Shown here in pieces: positions 24,475-39,507 of a DNA stretch of 64,000 bases; within the stretch, counting starts at the first letter, position 1, and every line of letters begins with the position of its first letter. A program made the translations under genes and the position numbers. This stretch comes from Marinobacter sp. HL-58 (lineage in GTDB: Bacteria; Pseudomonadota; Gammaproteobacteria; Pseudomonadales; Oleiphilaceae). The DNA is taken from contig NZ_LIHP01000021.1 in assembly GCF_001314605.1 (NCBI RefSeq), positions 1 through 64,000 on the forward strand. Direction: 5' to 3'. A model generated the notes under the pieces. It saw only the letters and a program-made list of their open reading frames with translations. It was not told the DNA's origin and made no database searches.

Positions 24475-25313
24475 GGAAGATCCGCCAGGCCGGGAAGCAG
24501 GAATCCCTTGCTCAAGGTCCTGGGCCGGGGAACCTCGCCCCGTTCCGCAAGCCGGAGATAGGCATCATCAAATTCCTCACGCAGATCGCTGCTTCGGGGA
24601 TTAGCCAGTGAGAATATCCAGGCCGCATTCCGGGTGCGCACCGGGTACTCACGTATACCCTGGACCGGAAACTCCTCCAGGACGGCCTTTACCGGATCCT
24701 GATAATCCAGCAGATAGTCCCCCCGCCCCCGGTTCAGCATTGCCACCGCAGCCTGGTGATTGGGCGCTTCGGTCACCCTGATGCCCGGGGTACGCTCCAG
24801 GCGTTCAGCCAACCCGCCATAGGTGTACCCGGCAATCAGTATCAGGGTTTTGTTCTTGAGGTCATTGAAGTGCTGAACCGGCGGCGCGTCTTTCATGCCC
24901 CAGGCGCTGAGCTGGAAGGGCAGCGGGCTGACATAGCTCTCCAGCACTTCATCTTCAAGGGCCGGCACATCGGTAACACCGGGCCAGATATCGATTCCGC
25001 CTGTACGCAGGTAAAAATAGGCGCGGCTTACCGGCAGAAAACGGAAATCCAGATCGTAGCCGGCTTCCTCCGCTACGCGACGGGTCAGATCAATAAAAAC
25101 GCCTTCCGCACGACCATTTTCAGCCTGGTATGCCAGCGGAGGCACATCCACATAACCTACCTTGAGGGTGTCACGGATTGGCTGGGCCTGCGAGGGGCCG
25201 GCAAGAGACAGGAATAGAATCAGGAAAAGAGCCAGGGAGCGGGCAGACCCTGACTGCCCGCAATGCCGAACTAAACTGTACAACCTGTTCAGAGCGCTGG
25301 CTTTTATTATCAT
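24471..25313 (-). CDS. Periplasmic solute-binding protein (family 3 type)
   Basis: A 280-residue protein with an N-terminal export signal (LALFLILFLSLAGPSQAQP) and a two-lobe family-3 solute-binding fold: LKVGYVDVPPLAYQAENGRAEGVFIDLTRRVAEEAGYDLDF opens lobe 1. No permease or ATPase is adjacent, so it may act alone or as a sensor-like protein, as in many marine genera. The ligand cannot be predicted. The start at 25313 gives a long, basic N-region before the hydrophobic core; a start further in is possible. Confidence 0.75.
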   Translation of the reverse strand: MIIKASALNRLYSLVRHCGQSGSARSLALFLILFLSLAGPSQAQPIRDTLKVGYVDVPPLAYQAENGRAEGVFIDLTRRVAEEAGYDLDFRFLPVSRAYFYLRTGGIDIWPGVTDVPALEDEVLESYVSPLPFQLSAWGMKDAPPVQHFNDLKNKTLILIAGYTYGGLAERLERTPGIRVTEAPNHQAAVAMLNRGRGDYLLDYQDPVKAVLEEFPVQGIREYPVRTRNAAWIFSLANPRSSDLREEFDDAYLRLAERGEVPRPRTLSKGFLLPGLADLP

Positions 25314-25424
25314 CGCTGCCGGTGGCCGATACTTTTAAAGAATTCCTTAAAAGAGTAACAGACCTGCACAGGAATGCACTGCCTGGCTGTCGGCAGTTTC
25401 CGGCAGCGAGAACGGCTACCGGTT

Positions 25425-26930
25425 CTACACCAGGTTGATAACGCTGAACAGGCCCACAGCGCCCATCACGATGGTATAGGGAAATGCCATGACCACCATC
25501 CGCCCGTAGGACAGACGCACCAGCGGCGCGATGGCGGACGTCAGCAGGAACAGGAACGCGGCCTGGCCATTGGGGGTAGCAACGCTGGGCAGGTTGGTGC
25601 CGGTATTGATGGCGACAGCCAGCTCCTGGAAATGCTCGGAGTCGATACTGCCCGCATCCAGGGCCTGTTTGATCTCGCTGATATAGATTGTTGCCACGAA
25701 CACGTTGTCACTGATCATCGACAGCAAGCCGTTGGCAATAAAGAACATGCCCGGTTGCTGGTCCTGCGGCAGGCTGAGAACAAAATCAATGATGGGTTTG
25801 AACAGGTGCTGTTCGTGGATTACCGCCACGATGGCGAAGAATACCACCAGCAAAGACGTGAAAGGCAGGGACTCCTGGAACGCCTTGCCGATCTGGTGCT
25901 CGTCGGTCACTCCGGTAAACGACGTGATCAGGATGATCACCAACAGGCCGATCAGCCCGACTTCTGCAAGGTGGAAGGCCAGGCCGACGACCAGCACCAG
26001 CGCCGCGAATGCCTGTACCCACAACGCAGCCTGGTCGGCCTTGGTGCGTTTGGTGCGCTCGTTGTCCGCAAACTCTTCCAGTACCTGGCGAACCGGTTTC
26101 GGCAGGCGGGCACCATAACCGAACCAGCGCAGCTTCTCCAGAAGCCAGCAGGTGGTCAGGCCGGCGGCCAGCACCGGCAGGCTCACCGGAGCCATCCTCA
26201 GGAAGAACTCGGCAAAATCCCAGCCCACCACCTTCGCAATCAGCAGGTTCTGGGGCTCCCCCACCATGGTGGCAACCCCACCCAGGGCGGTGCCGATAGC
26301 GCCGTGCATCAGCAGGCTGCGCAGAAACGCGCGAAACTTGTCCAGATCTTCCCGGTGTAATTCGATGACGTGTTCGTCGCTGTTGGCGTTGTGATCCTTG
26401 TGGTGATAACCCTTGCCGGACGCCACCTTGTGGTACACCGAATAAAAACCCACGGCAACACTGATGATCACTGCGGTAACCGTCAGCGCGTCCAGGAAAG
26501 CCGACAACAATGCTGCTGCGGCGCAGAACAGCAGCGACAGCGCCGATTTGGAACGCACCCCTACCAGTATCTGGGTGAACGTCACCAGCAACAACTCCTT
26601 CATGAAGTAGATGCCGGCCACCATGAACATCAGCAGCAGAATGACCGGGAAGTTCACCAGCACTTCGTGGTAAACCGCATCTGCCGTGGTCATACCCACC
26701 AGCAGGGCCTCGATGGCCAGCAAGCCACCGGGCAGCAGGGGATAGCACTTCAGCGCCATGGCCAGGGTAAAGATGAATTCACCCACCAGAACCCACCCGG
26801 CCACAGCCGGGCCCAGGGTCCACACAATCAGCGGGTTGGCAATCAGGAAAAGAATGATGACCTGTTTGTACCAGGCAGGTGCGTTACCCAGAAAATTGTG
26901 GGTAAAGCCGGAGAGAACAGTCGTAGGCAT
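25425..26930 (-). CDS. nhaB: Na+/H+ antiporter NhaB
   Basis: A 501-residue inner-membrane antiporter that exports sodium in exchange for protons. It aligns along its length with NhaB: the [18 protein letters not shown] start, [23 protein letters not shown] loop ([22 protein letters not shown]), and [24 protein letters not shown] with Asp/Asn residues in helices. The start at 26930 ([15 protein letters not shown]) fits the family; the open frame continues 18 codons upstream without homology. The gene fits a marine, salt-exposed lifestyle. The SD is weak. Confidence 0.93.
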   Translation of the reverse strand: MPTTVLSGFTHNFLGNAPAWYKQVIILFLIANPLIVWTLGPAVAGWVLVGEFIFTLAMALKCYPLLPGGLLAIEALLVGMTTADAVYHEVLVNFPVILLLMFMVAGIYFMKELLLVTFTQILVGVRSKSALSLLFCAAAALLSAFLDALTVTAVIISVAVGFYSVYHKVASGKGYHHKDHNANSDEHVIELHREDLDKFRAFLRSLLMHGAIGTALGGVATMVGEPQNLLIAKVVGWDFAEFFLRMAPVSLPVLAAGLTTCWLLEKLRWFGYGARLPKPVRQVLEEFADNERTKRTKADQAALWVQAFAALVLVVGLAFHLAEVGLIGLLVIILITSFTGVTDEHQIGKAFQESLPFTSLLVVFFAIVAVIHEQHLFKPIIDFVLSLPQDQQPGMFFIANGLLSMISDNVFVATIYISEIKQALDAGSIDSEHFQELAVAINTGTNLPSVATPNGQAAFLFLLTSAIAPLVRLSYGRMVVMAFPYTIVMGAVGLFSVINLV

Positions 26931-27067
26931 TGCAGGATTCTTCTGAGTAAACGGGCGAATGACATGATGTGGCAATCGGCCCATATCTTCCTTGATATTT
27001 GCGTACCCGATAATCCATCGAAGGTACCGGGTAGTTGACTATTTGGTCTTACGCGCGACAAGGAAGA

Positions 27068-27083
27068 GTGATCGGACGATCAC
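27068..27083. promoter_or_regulatory. 16-bp palindrome upstream of nhaB (possible operator)
   Basis: GTGATCG-GA-CGATCAC is a perfect 7+7 palindrome about 140 bases upstream of the nhaB ATG. Binding protein unknown; GntR-type regulators are one possibility. Confidence 0.35.
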
Positions 27084-27108
27084 CCCCAAAAAAGTTTCGT
27101 AATATTAC

Positions 27109-27134
27109 AAAAAAACAGAGCCCGCAGCGACTCT
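27109..27134 (-). terminator. Intrinsic terminator of the D-amino acid dehydrogenase gene
   Basis: On the minus strand AGAGTC/GGCTCT (27134-27129 and 27122-27117, one G-T pair) forms the stem, followed by G and seven T (27115-27109). It lies 42 bases after the stop. Confidence 0.7.
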
Positions 27135-27176
27135 ATTTTCTTGCGCCACGACAAGAAAACAGCATTCTCGGGAGAA

Positions 27177-28421
27177 CTAGCGACCAACGCTCACCGTGAC
27201 GCCCGACGACGATGCCTCAACCGCATCGGACAACATCTCCGCCGTGATCGCCGACAGGGTCCAACCCAGGTGGCCGTGGCCGGTATTGTAGAACACCGTC
27301 GGCAGGCGACCGGGGCCAACGCGGGGCATCATATTCGGCAGCATCGGGCGCAAGCCTGCCCAGGGCACCACGCGGCGGGTACATACCCCCGGGAAGCACT
27401 GTTCCACCCAGCGGGTGAGAGGCTTGATCCGGTCATCCCGGATATCCCGGTTAAAGCCGCTGAATTCGGCGGTGCCCGCCACCCGGAAACGGTCGTCGCC
27501 CAGGCGGCTGGTGACAATCTTGGTGGCATCGTCCAGCAGGCTGACGGTGGGCGCGGATTCCCGGGAGGCCTGGTCATCCAGCTGGACGGTAATGGAATAG
27601 CCTTTGACCGGATAGATGTTGACCCGGTCACCGAGTTTGGCTGCCAGTTCACGGCTGCCAACGCCGGCACAGATCACCACGCCATCAAAGGTGTCACGGG
27701 TTTGCTCTCCGTCTTCCTCGGAGGTTACCCAGGCATGGGACTGATCCGCACTCAGTTCGGTCACCGAATGCCCGTAGCAGGTTTTGACCCCAAGACGCTC
27801 GATGGCATCCGCCAGGCCGTTGGTGAACTTGTGGATATCACCAGTGGAATCACTGTCGGTAAAAAAGCCACCGTAATAGGTGCCCGCCAGGGTGGGTTCG
27901 ATGTCCCGCATTTCTGCGGGTGTGACCGGGCGCCGGTCAAGGCCGCCGGCGGCCAGCAGTTTCGATACCCTGGCAGCGTGGTCGAATCCGGCCTTGTCGC
28001 GATAGATATGGAGGATGCCCTGCTTCTTGAGGTCAAAGTCGATCCCTTCTTCCTTCGCCCATGCAAACAGGAAGTCACGGGCCGCAATGGCCAGCCGGGC
28101 CGTCTCCGTGGTGTTCGTCTCGTACTGGGGAATGGCGGCAATGAACTCGGCGAACCAGCTCAGCTTGTGCCAGGAGGGCCTGGGATTGACCAGCAGCGGC
28201 GCATCGCTGCGGAACATCCACTTCATGCCCTTGATCACCGTCTGCCAGTTGTTCCAGACCTCGGCATTGGAGGCCGACAGCTGGCCACCGTTGGCGAAGG
28301 AAGTTTCCATCGCCGCGTAACGGTGCTTCTCATAGACGGTGACATCCAGACCACGCTTGGCCAGTGAATACGCCGTGGTAATACCGGTAATACCACCGCC
28401 AATAACTGCAATACGCTTCAT
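27177..28421 (-). CDS. dadA: D-amino acid dehydrogenase (DadA-type, FAD)
   Basis: A 414-residue flavoprotein that deaminates D-amino acids (and possibly glycine) to 2-oxo acids and passes electrons to the respiratory chain. It shows the FAD fold MKRIAVIGGGITGITTAYSLAKRG, METSFANGGQLSASNAEVWNNW (DadA signature), and the closing GHGHLGWTLSAITAEMLSD. Start ATG 28421 has GGAG ten bases upstream. The gene is preceded by a tandem glycine riboswitch, so its expression should respond to glycine, which points to glycine or a related amino acid as a physiological substrate. DadA identity is at family level. Confidence 0.87.
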   Translation of the reverse strand: MKRIAVIGGGITGITTAYSLAKRGLDVTVYEKHRYAAMETSFANGGQLSASNAEVWNNWQTVIKGMKWMFRSDAPLLVNPRPSWHKLSWFAEFIAAIPQYETNTTETARLAIAARDFLFAWAKEEGIDFDLKKQGILHIYRDKAGFDHAARVSKLLAAGGLDRRPVTPAEMRDIEPTLAGTYYGGFFTDSDSTGDIHKFTNGLADAIERLGVKTCYGHSVTELSADQSHAWVTSEEDGEQTRDTFDGVVICAGVGSRELAAKLGDRVNIYPVKGYSITVQLDDQASRESAPTVSLLDDATKIVTSRLGDDRFRVAGTAEFSGFNRDIRDDRIKPLTRWVEQCFPGVCTRRVVPWAGLRPMLPNMMPRVGPGRLPTVFYNTGHGHLGWTLSAITAEMLSDAVEASSSGVTVSVGR

Positions 28422-28475
28422 AGTAATCTCCAGGGGCGTCAAGGGTTTCCTCCCTGCGCACGCTGGCAGGAAGCA

Positions 28476-28672
28476 CCCCTTCCGTCACTGGACCTGAGAG
28501 ATTCACGCACCGCTTAACAGAAAGCGGCCGCTTGCTCCTTCGGTGTGCCGACCGACGCAGTCGTCGACAACTCTTCGGAAAGTATTCACGCCAGCGGTCC
28601 TTTTGCCTGAGAGTTTCCGGGGCAGTTGCTCCTTCGGCGCCGAGTGCGTCTCGGTCTCTCCCGCTTGAACGT
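28476..28672 (-). ncRNA. Tandem glycine riboswitch
   Basis: In the minus-strand RNA two aptamers follow each other. Aptamer 1 (about 28669-28591) has GGGAGAGACCG, GCCGAAGGAGCAA, and GGAAACTCTCAGGCAAAAGG. Aptamer 2 (about 28565-28476) has CCGAAGGAGCAAGCG and GAATCTCTCAGGTCC. Both pairs of conserved motifs of the glycine riboswitch (gcvT RNA) are therefore present, separated by a short linker. It ends about 55 bases before the dadA-type start; no terminator is visible, so control may act on translation or the structure may be an ON switch. Confidence 0.92.
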
Positions 28673-28763
28673 TGAGTCTACTAATAGTGTCAGTTTGCTT
28701 TGCAGAACAGTAAATGGCAACTGTTAGGCCAGGACTGATCCAGTCCCTTGGCCTTAATCTTCG

Positions 28764-30596
28764 CTACTCCACCGTCACACTTTTTGCCAGGTTGCGGGGC
28801 TGGTCCACATCGGTACCCTTCAGCACCGCCACATGGTACGACAACAGCTGAAGTGGCACGGTGTAGACAATGGGCGAGGTAATCGGGTGTACCGACGGCA
28901 GCTGCATGACGTGTATACCCTCCTGTGGCTTCACGTTCGCTGCCTTGTCGGCAAATACGAACAACTCGCCACCACGGGCACGCACTTCCTCCAGGTTGGA
29001 TTTCAGTTTCTCCAGCAGATCGTTATTGGGTGCTACCGTGACCACTGGCATGTCTCCGTCCACCAGAGCCAGCGGGCCGTGCTTGAGTTCCCCGGCGGGA
29101 TAGGCTTCGGCGTGGATATAGGAGATCTCCTTGAGCTTCAGCGCACCTTCAAGCGCCACCGGGAACATGGCACCACGGCCCAGGAAAAGGCTGTGGAATT
29201 TATCCATGAACGATTTCGACAGTTCGGCAATTTCACCGTCCAGTGCCAGCACCTGATCCACCTGCCCGGGAATAAGGCGGATGGCTTCAACGATCTCGGT
29301 TTCCCGGGCCTCTTCAAGACCATTATGCCGGGCCAGTGCCAGGGTGAAGATCAGCAGCGCGGTCAGTTGGGTGGTGAACGCCTTGGTGGAGGCAACGCCT
29401 ATTTCGGGGCCGGCCTGGGTCATGATGACCAGATCGGATTCCCGCACCAGGGAACTGCCAGGCACATTGCAAATGGCCATGGCGGCCCGGAAGCCGGCTT
29501 TCTTGGCCTGGCGCAGAGCCGCCAGGGTATCGGCGGTTTCCCCTGACTGGGAGATGCACAGGAACAGGGTGTCCGGCTGAATAACGTGTTTGCGGTAGCG
29601 GAACTCGGAGGCTACTTCCACGGAGCAGGGCACGCCTGCCAGGTCTTCGATCCAGTAACGCGCCACCATGCCGGCATGGTAACTGGTGCCGCAGGCGATG
29701 ATCTGCACATGGCGCACGTTCTCCAGCAGGTTGCCGGCCTGGGTACCCAGGGCCTGCTCCAGAACCCGGGTGGTAGTAATCCGGCCTTCGGTGGTGGCCT
29801 GGATCACACGTGGCTGCTCATGGATTTCCTTGAGCATGAAGTGGCGATATTCGCCTTTTTCGGCCGCATCCGAGGCGTGCTCGAAGCGGGTGATCTCACG
29901 TTCCACCGGTTGCTTGTCCCGGTCATGTATCTCGATGCGGTCACGGCGGATATCGGCAATGTCGCCCTCTTCCAGGAACATGAACCGATCAGTGACAGGG
30001 AGCAACGCCAGCTGGTCGGAGGCGATAAAGTTCTCGCCAATACCCACACCCACCACCAGCGGGCTTCCCTCCCGGCACACCACCATGTGGTCCGGTTCGT
30101 CGGCATGGATCACCGCCAGGGCAAAGGCGCCACGCAGGTGTTCGATCGCGGAACTGACGGCCTGGTAGAGTTTGTTGTTGAGGCGATACTGTTTTTCGAT
30201 CAGGTGAGCGACCACTTCGGTATCGGTCTGGGAGGTGAATTCAAAACCCTCGGCTTTCAGCTCGTCCCGCAGTTCCTGGTAATTCTCGATGATGCCATTG
30301 TGAACGATGGCCAGGCGGTCGCCGGACATGTGGGGGTGGGCATTAACCTGAGAGGGTTCACCGTGCGTAGCCCAGCGGGTATGGGCAATACCGGAAGTTC
30401 CGGTCAGGCCTTCGCCACTGATGACATCGGCCAGTGCCGCAACCTTGCCTACTTCCCGTGCCCGGTTAATGCAATGGTTGCTGTCGATCACAGCCATACC
30501 GGCGGAATCATAGCCCCGGTACTCCAGGCGGCGCAGTCCTTCCAGCAAAATGCCCTGAACGTCCCTTTCCGATACTGCACCTACAATTCCACACAT
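28764..30596 (-). CDS. glmS: Glutamine-fructose-6-phosphate aminotransferase (isomerising) GlmS
   Basis: A 610-residue enzyme that makes glucosamine 6-phosphate from fructose 6-phosphate and glutamine, the first step to UDP-GlcNAc. The protein starts [10 protein letters not shown] with catalytic Cys2; the class II amidotransferase domain runs to about 225, and two SIS domains follow ([28 protein letters not shown]). It ends in the typical [18 protein letters not shown] 30596 is fixed by the need for Cys2; upstream frame is spurious. It follows glmU by 49 bases. Confidence 0.97.
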   Translation of the reverse strand: MCGIVGAVSERDVQGILLEGLRRLEYRGYDSAGMAVIDSNHCINRAREVGKVAALADVISGEGLTGTSGIAHTRWATHGEPSQVNAHPHMSGDRLAIVHNGIIENYQELRDELKAEGFEFTSQTDTEVVAHLIEKQYRLNNKLYQAVSSAIEHLRGAFALAVIHADEPDHMVVCREGSPLVVGVGIGENFIASDQLALLPVTDRFMFLEEGDIADIRRDRIEIHDRDKQPVEREITRFEHASDAAEKGEYRHFMLKEIHEQPRVIQATTEGRITTTRVLEQALGTQAGNLLENVRHVQIIACGTSYHAGMVARYWIEDLAGVPCSVEVASEFRYRKHVIQPDTLFLCISQSGETADTLAALRQAKKAGFRAAMAICNVPGSSLVRESDLVIMTQAGPEIGVASTKAFTTQLTALLIFTLALARHNGLEEARETEIVEAIRLIPGQVDQVLALDGEIAELSKSFMDKFHSLFLGRGAMFPVALEGALKLKEISYIHAEAYPAGELKHGPLALVDGDMPVVTVAPNNDLLEKLKSNLEEVRARGGELFVFADKAANVKPQEGIHVMQLPSVHPITSPIVYTVPLQLLSYHVAVLKGTDVDQPRNLAKSVTVE

Positions 30597-30645
30597 AAAC
30601 CTGTCACCTGTTCTGAATGTACCAAAGCCCTTTGGAGCTTCCGAG

Positions 30646-32013
30646 TCAGTCTTTCTTAACCGGGCGTTCCCAGTTGTTGATATTACGCTGGCGGCCGCGG
30701 GCCACAGCCAGCTCGCCCGCTTCCACATTACGGGTGATGGTGGAGCCTGCACCAACGGTGACATTGTCTGCCAGCGATACCGGCGCCACCAGTGAGGTAT
30801 TGGAGCCCACAAAAACGCCGTCGCCCAATACCGTTTTATGCTTGTTCACCCCATCATAATTGCACGTAATGGTTCCTGCACCCACATTCACGTTACGCCC
30901 CAGCAGGGCATCGCCCACATAACTGAGGTGATTGATCTTGCTACCCTCGCCCACCTCGGCCTTCTTGGTTTCCACAAAGTTACCCACCTTGGTGCGGTCA
31001 GCCAGCCTGGTGCCGGGCCGCAGGCGCGCGAACGGACCGATTTGCGCGCCGCTGCCGATCAGGGCTCCGTCAATCACAGAGTTCGCTTCGACGCGGGTTC
31101 CCGGTCCAATGGTGGCATCGCGGATCACGCAGTTGGGACCAATGCTGACATTGCTGGCCAGGGAAACCTCGCCTTCAAAGACCACATTGACGTCGATCAG
31201 TACGTCCTGGCCCACGGACAGGTTGCCCCGCACATCGACCCTGGACGGATCTGCCAGCGTGGCACCCTCGGTCATCAGGCGATTGGCTTCCTGGCGCTGG
31301 TACCACCGCTCCAGCTCTGCCAGCTGCAGGCGGTTATTGACTCCCTGGACCTCGTATTCGTTGGCCGGCTGGGCCACGGAAATGGCCACACCGTTGGCCG
31401 CTGCCATGGCAATGATATCGGTAAGGTAATATTCACCCTGGGCATTGCTGTTGGATAACCGGGGCAGCCAGTCCTTAAGATGAAGGGCCGAAACCGCAAG
31501 AATGCCGGTATTCACCTCTTTGACGGCTTTCTGCTCATCGCTGGCATCTTTCTGCTCCACGATCGCCGTGACCTTGCCGGACTCATCGCGGAGAATACGG
31601 CCATAACCATCCGGATTATCCAGGGTCACCGTCAAAAGCCCCAGTGAGTCCTCACTTACCTGGGCGACGAGTGCTTCCAGGGTTTCCGGGCGGGTCAAAG
31701 GTACATCGCCGTAAAGAATCAGAACCCGGGCATCGTCTGGCAAAGCTGGCAGGGCCTGTGCCACGGCATGACCGGTACCCAGCTGCTGTTCCTGTATCGC
31801 CCATTGCACATCCGTGGCCGGTGTAACCGCTTTGACGTCATCGGCACCATGCCCGATCACACCGTGAATACCGGCCGCCCCGAGCTTACGGGCGGTATCC
31901 ATCACATGGTGAAGCATGGGTTTGCCGGCAATGCGGTGCAGCACTTTGGGCAGGGCGGATTTCATGCGGGAGCCCTGGCCGGCGGCCAGAATTACAACGT
32001 GCAGGGATGTCAT
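30646..32013 (-). CDS. glmU: Bifunctional GlcNAc-1-P uridyltransferase / GlcN-1-P acetyltransferase GlmU
   Basis: A 455-residue two-domain enzyme making UDP-GlcNAc for peptidoglycan and lipopolysaccharide. The N-terminal pyrophosphorylase carries [18 protein letters not shown]; the C-terminal left-handed beta helix (about 250-455) shows hexapeptide repeats ([20 protein letters not shown]) and the acetyl-CoA region ending in [12 protein letters not shown]. The start [12 protein letters not shown] at 32013 fits the family. It lies downstream of the atp operon and upstream of glmS, the usual gammaproteobacterial order. Confidence 0.97.
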   Translation of the reverse strand: MTSLHVVILAAGQGSRMKSALPKVLHRIAGKPMLHHVMDTARKLGAAGIHGVIGHGADDVKAVTPATDVQWAIQEQQLGTGHAVAQALPALPDDARVLILYGDVPLTRPETLEALVAQVSEDSLGLLTVTLDNPDGYGRILRDESGKVTAIVEQKDASDEQKAVKEVNTGILAVSALHLKDWLPRLSNSNAQGEYYLTDIIAMAAANGVAISVAQPANEYEVQGVNNRLQLAELERWYQRQEANRLMTEGATLADPSRVDVRGNLSVGQDVLIDVNVVFEGEVSLASNVSIGPNCVIRDATIGPGTRVEANSVIDGALIGSGAQIGPFARLRPGTRLADRTKVGNFVETKKAEVGEGSKINHLSYVGDALLGRNVNVGAGTITCNYDGVNKHKTVLGDGVFVGSNTSLVAPVSLADNVTVGAGSTITRNVEAGELAVARGRQRNINNWERPVKKD

Positions 32014-32059
32014 AGGTGTACCACGCTCCGGACTGGTGGCGAGTTTCGATGTATTGAAC

Positions 32060-32131
32060 AAAAAAAGCCGCGTCCCTGGCAAATGACACTCCGGAAAGAT
32101 TCCGGCGGGTCATCCGTTTCAGGATGCGGCT
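32060..32131 (-). terminator. Structured leader/terminator between atpC and glmU
   Basis: After the atpC stop the minus-strand RNA holds a long-range AGCCGC (about 32131-32126) that pairs with GCGGCT (32072-32067), enclosing CATCC/GGATG and CCGGAA/TTCCGG hairpins, followed by seven T (32066-32060). It could terminate the atp transcript or act as a glmU leader. Confidence 0.4.
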
Positions 32132-32180
32132 CTTGTCAGGCGAACAACTGACTGATCGCAGGCCCGGGAGTAACCGGAGG

Positions 32181-32603
32181 CTAGCGAACGTTCTTGCGCA
32201 GTTTCTGAATAGTGCGCAGCTGGGCGGCAGCTTCTGCCAGCTCGGCTGCGGCACGGGAGTATTCAAACTCGCCTGTCTTGTTTGCCAGTGCCTTTTCAGC
32301 TTCTTTCTGGGCTTCCAGCGCCGCGGCTTCGTCCACATCCTTGGCGCGGATAGCCGTGTCAGCCATCAGGGTCACGAGGTTGGGCTGCACTTCCAGGTAG
32401 CCACCTGAAACGTACAGAATTTCCTCTTTCCCGTCCTGCTTGATGATCCTTACCGACCCGGGCTTGAGCTCGGTCAGTAACGGAGCATGGCCGTACTGGA
32501 TACCCATTTCACCCTCGGTACCGGTAGCGATAAGCATCTCTACCAGCCCGGAGTAGATCTTTTCCTCGGCACTTACGACGTCACAATGTACTGTCATAGC
32601 CAT
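32181..32603 (-). CDS. atpC: ATP synthase F1 epsilon subunit
   Basis: A 140-residue stalk subunit coupling the c-ring to F1 and inhibiting ATP hydrolysis. The N-terminal beta-sandwich begins [19 protein letters not shown] and carries [19 protein letters not shown]; the C-terminal helix pair is rich in Ala and Glu and ends [11 protein letters not shown]. Normal length for the family. Last gene of the atp operon, 36 bases after atpD. Confidence 0.96.
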   Translation of the reverse strand: MAMTVHCDVVSAEEKIYSGLVEMLIATGTEGEMGIQYGHAPLLTELKPGSVRIIKQDGKEEILYVSGGYLEVQPNLVTLMADTAIRAKDVDEAAALEAQKEAEKALANKTGEFEYSRAAAELAEAAAQLRTIQKLRKNVR

Positions 32604-32639
32604 TTCTGATGCCTCTTGGGTCTGAAAGCGAAGGAAGTA

Positions 32640-34951
<2,312 letters not shown>

Positions 34952-35019
34952 AAGTCACTGCCTTTTCAAGTTAGACACTCATGTGGACCAACGGGCCCGC
35001 CGTAGCGGACCCCCCGGGT

Positions 35020-36564
<1,545 letters not shown>

Positions 36565-36592
36565 GCCTTTGTCCTCAAACCTTGTGCTGAAA

Positions 36593-37129
36593 TCAGGAGC
36601 CCACGGCGTTGGCCATTTTTGCCAACTTGCCACGAACCGAAGCGTCAATAACCAGGTCGCCCGTGCGTATAACCACCCCGCCGATCAGCGACTGATCAAC
36701 CGAGGATTCAAGTTCGACCTTGCGCTCCAGTTTCCTGGACAGGGCGTCGATCAATTTCTGCTGCTGCTCAGCTGTCATTTCGAACGCTGTGCTCACCTGC
36801 ATCTTCACCGTGCGCTCAAGATCAGCTCGGTAGAGGCTGAACAGCTGAGATATGGCTGGCAGCAGGGCAAGACGATTGTTTTCAGCAAGAATTGACAGGA
36901 AGTTGCTGAGCGCCTCGGGAAGCTGCTCTTCAAAACAGTCAGCGAGAAGCTCCGCCTTGCGTTGTTCAGCCAGGCCCGGTTTGGCCAGGATGACCTTCAC
37001 CTGTTCGTTGGCCGCAACCTGAGCGGCGAAAGCCAGAGCCTGATCCCACAGATCAATGGCGTTCTGGTCCTGCGCAGCATCAAAAACGGCTTTCGCGTAG
37101 GGTCGGGCTAACGTAGTCAGTTCTGCCAT
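36593..37129 (-). CDS. atpH: ATP synthase F1 delta subunit
   Basis: A 178-residue peripheral-stalk protein linking the b dimer to the top of F1. It starts [20 protein letters not shown], an N-terminal six-helix bundle contacting AtpA, and ends with the beta-hairpin segment [29 protein letters not shown] typical of OSCP/delta. It lies 12 bases after atpF and 28 before atpA. Confidence 0.97.
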   Translation of the reverse strand: MAELTTLARPYAKAVFDAAQDQNAIDLWDQALAFAAQVAANEQVKVILAKPGLAEQRKAELLADCFEEQLPEALSNFLSILAENNRLALLPAISQLFSLYRADLERTVKMQVSTAFEMTAEQQQKLIDALSRKLERKVELESSVDQSLIGGVVIRTGDLVIDASVRGKLAKMANAVGS

Positions 37130-37141
37130 GATGACCCTCGC

Positions 37142-37612
37142 TTAGAGTTCTGCGGCCAGCTTGTCCAGCATCTCGCTGTGAGCTTTGGCGTCGACAGAGC
37201 TTTCCAGGATCTTCTCGGCACCGGCAATGGCAATGGCTGCCACTTCTGCCCTCAGTGCATCACGAGCCTGAACACGCTCCTGTTGAATTTCCGCCCGGGC
37301 CTGTTCAATGATTTTCTCGCCTTCTTTGCGAGCATCATCCTTGGAGGCCTCAACGATCTGGGCGGCACGCTTGTTAGCCTGGTCGATCAGGGCTGCAGAT
37401 TCTTCTTTCGCTTTCTGCAGTTCCTTGGAGGCTTTTTCCTGCGCAAGTTCCAGATCGAGGGAAGCCCGATCTGCGGCAGAGAGGCCGTCGGCAATTTTCT
37501 TCTGGCGCGCACTCATGGCCTCGGTAATCGGTGGCCATACATATTTGACGCAGAACCAGACGAAAATAGCGAAGGCAATCGTTTGCCCTATTAACGTAAG
37601 GTTTATATTCAC
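37142..37612 (-). CDS. atpF: ATP synthase Fo b subunit
   Basis: A 156-residue peripheral stalk protein: one N-terminal membrane helix ([29 protein letters not shown]) and a long charged coiled coil that dimerises and binds delta. The start codon is GTG at 37612 with AGAGG upstream. The length equals E. coli AtpF. The operon holds one b gene, so the stalk is a homodimer. Confidence 0.97.
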   Translation of the reverse strand: MNINLTLIGQTIAFAIFVWFCVKYVWPPITEAMSARQKKIADGLSAADRASLDLELAQEKASKELQKAKEESAALIDQANKRAAQIVEASKDDARKEGEKIIEQARAEIQQERVQARDALRAEVAAIAIAGAEKILESSVDAKAHSEMLDKLAAEL

Positions 37613-37705
37613 GGCAGTGTACCTCTTGCTATTCGTTGCGTCCCGGTGTCCGTAGAGCGGGGACCGGCCTCAATGACGAGAGCGGCCCCTGGCTCTTTCG
37701 GCTGA

Positions 37706-37960
<255 letters not shown>

Positions 37961-37981
37961 TTAAGGGTTTATTTTCGGGTA

Positions 37982-38851
<870 letters not shown>

Positions 38852-39244
38852 TCATCGCTGTGGTTTTGGCCGGATGAACCAACGCAGAAGCGGGCCCAAC
38901 GCAACCATCACAGCAAAAGTGAATAACAGAGCCGGCACATGTACAGGCTCCATTAAGATGAAAACGGCCGCAAAAAAGACGGCAGTCAGGGCCAGCTTGA
39001 TGGTTTCGGCCCTGAACATGTTGCCCACCACAAGGTGCGCGTGCTGTGCGCCCTCAAACCGGTACATCCGGTGAGCAAAGTATGCGTTTGGTATGACAAA
39101 AATAAGACCGCCGACAAAAGCGGAATAACCGGCCAAACGACTTTCTGTAAACCAGACAAGGCTCAGAACAACGATGAGCCCGGTTTCGATTGCCAGCCAC
39201 TGCAGGAATGGCAACCGGTTTATACGCTTTCTGGTCGGGGACAT
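38852..39244 (-). CDS. atpI: ATP synthase protein I
   Basis: A 130-residue membrane protein with four helices, first gene of the atp operon. AtpI helps assemble the c-ring and may have magnesium-transport activity. Start ATG 39244 (MSPTRKRINRLPFLQWLAIETG) fits the family; the GLIFVIPNAYFAHRMYRFEGAQHA segment is characteristic. An upstream extension of the frame lies in the leader. It is preceded by a near-consensus promoter at 39329-39357. Confidence 0.9.
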   Translation of the reverse strand: MSPTRKRINRLPFLQWLAIETGLIVVLSLVWFTESRLAGYSAFVGGLIFVIPNAYFAHRMYRFEGAQHAHLVVGNMFRAETIKLALTAVFFAAVFILMEPVHVPALLFTFAVMVALGPLLRWFIRPKPQR

Positions 39245-39328
39245 GGAACCAGCCTGAAAAAAGTACCTGCGTACGTGAAACCTGCTTCCTGTCAGCCACC
39301 CTGTCCGGAGTTTATGCAAGCGCGCGAA

Positions 39329-39357
39329 ATTATATGTGTTAACCGATGGGTGTTCAA
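39329..39357 (-). promoter_or_regulatory. sigma70 promoter of the atp operon
   Basis: TTGAAC (39357-39352), exactly 17 bases, and a perfect TATAAT (39334-39329) on the minus strand, about 85 bases upstream of the atpI ATG. One of the best sigma70 matches in the window. Confidence 0.8.
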
Positions 39358-39507
39358 CAGAACCGACGGGAAAATTTGATGGAAAAATAACCAGTTTTCA
39401 CGGCAGATGCCATCAATATCACACAAGTTGTGCTTTTCAACATTTTACATCACGACATATGGTGTTTTCGGGCCGGAGCAGTACTTTCGCACTATCGACC
39501 AATGACT

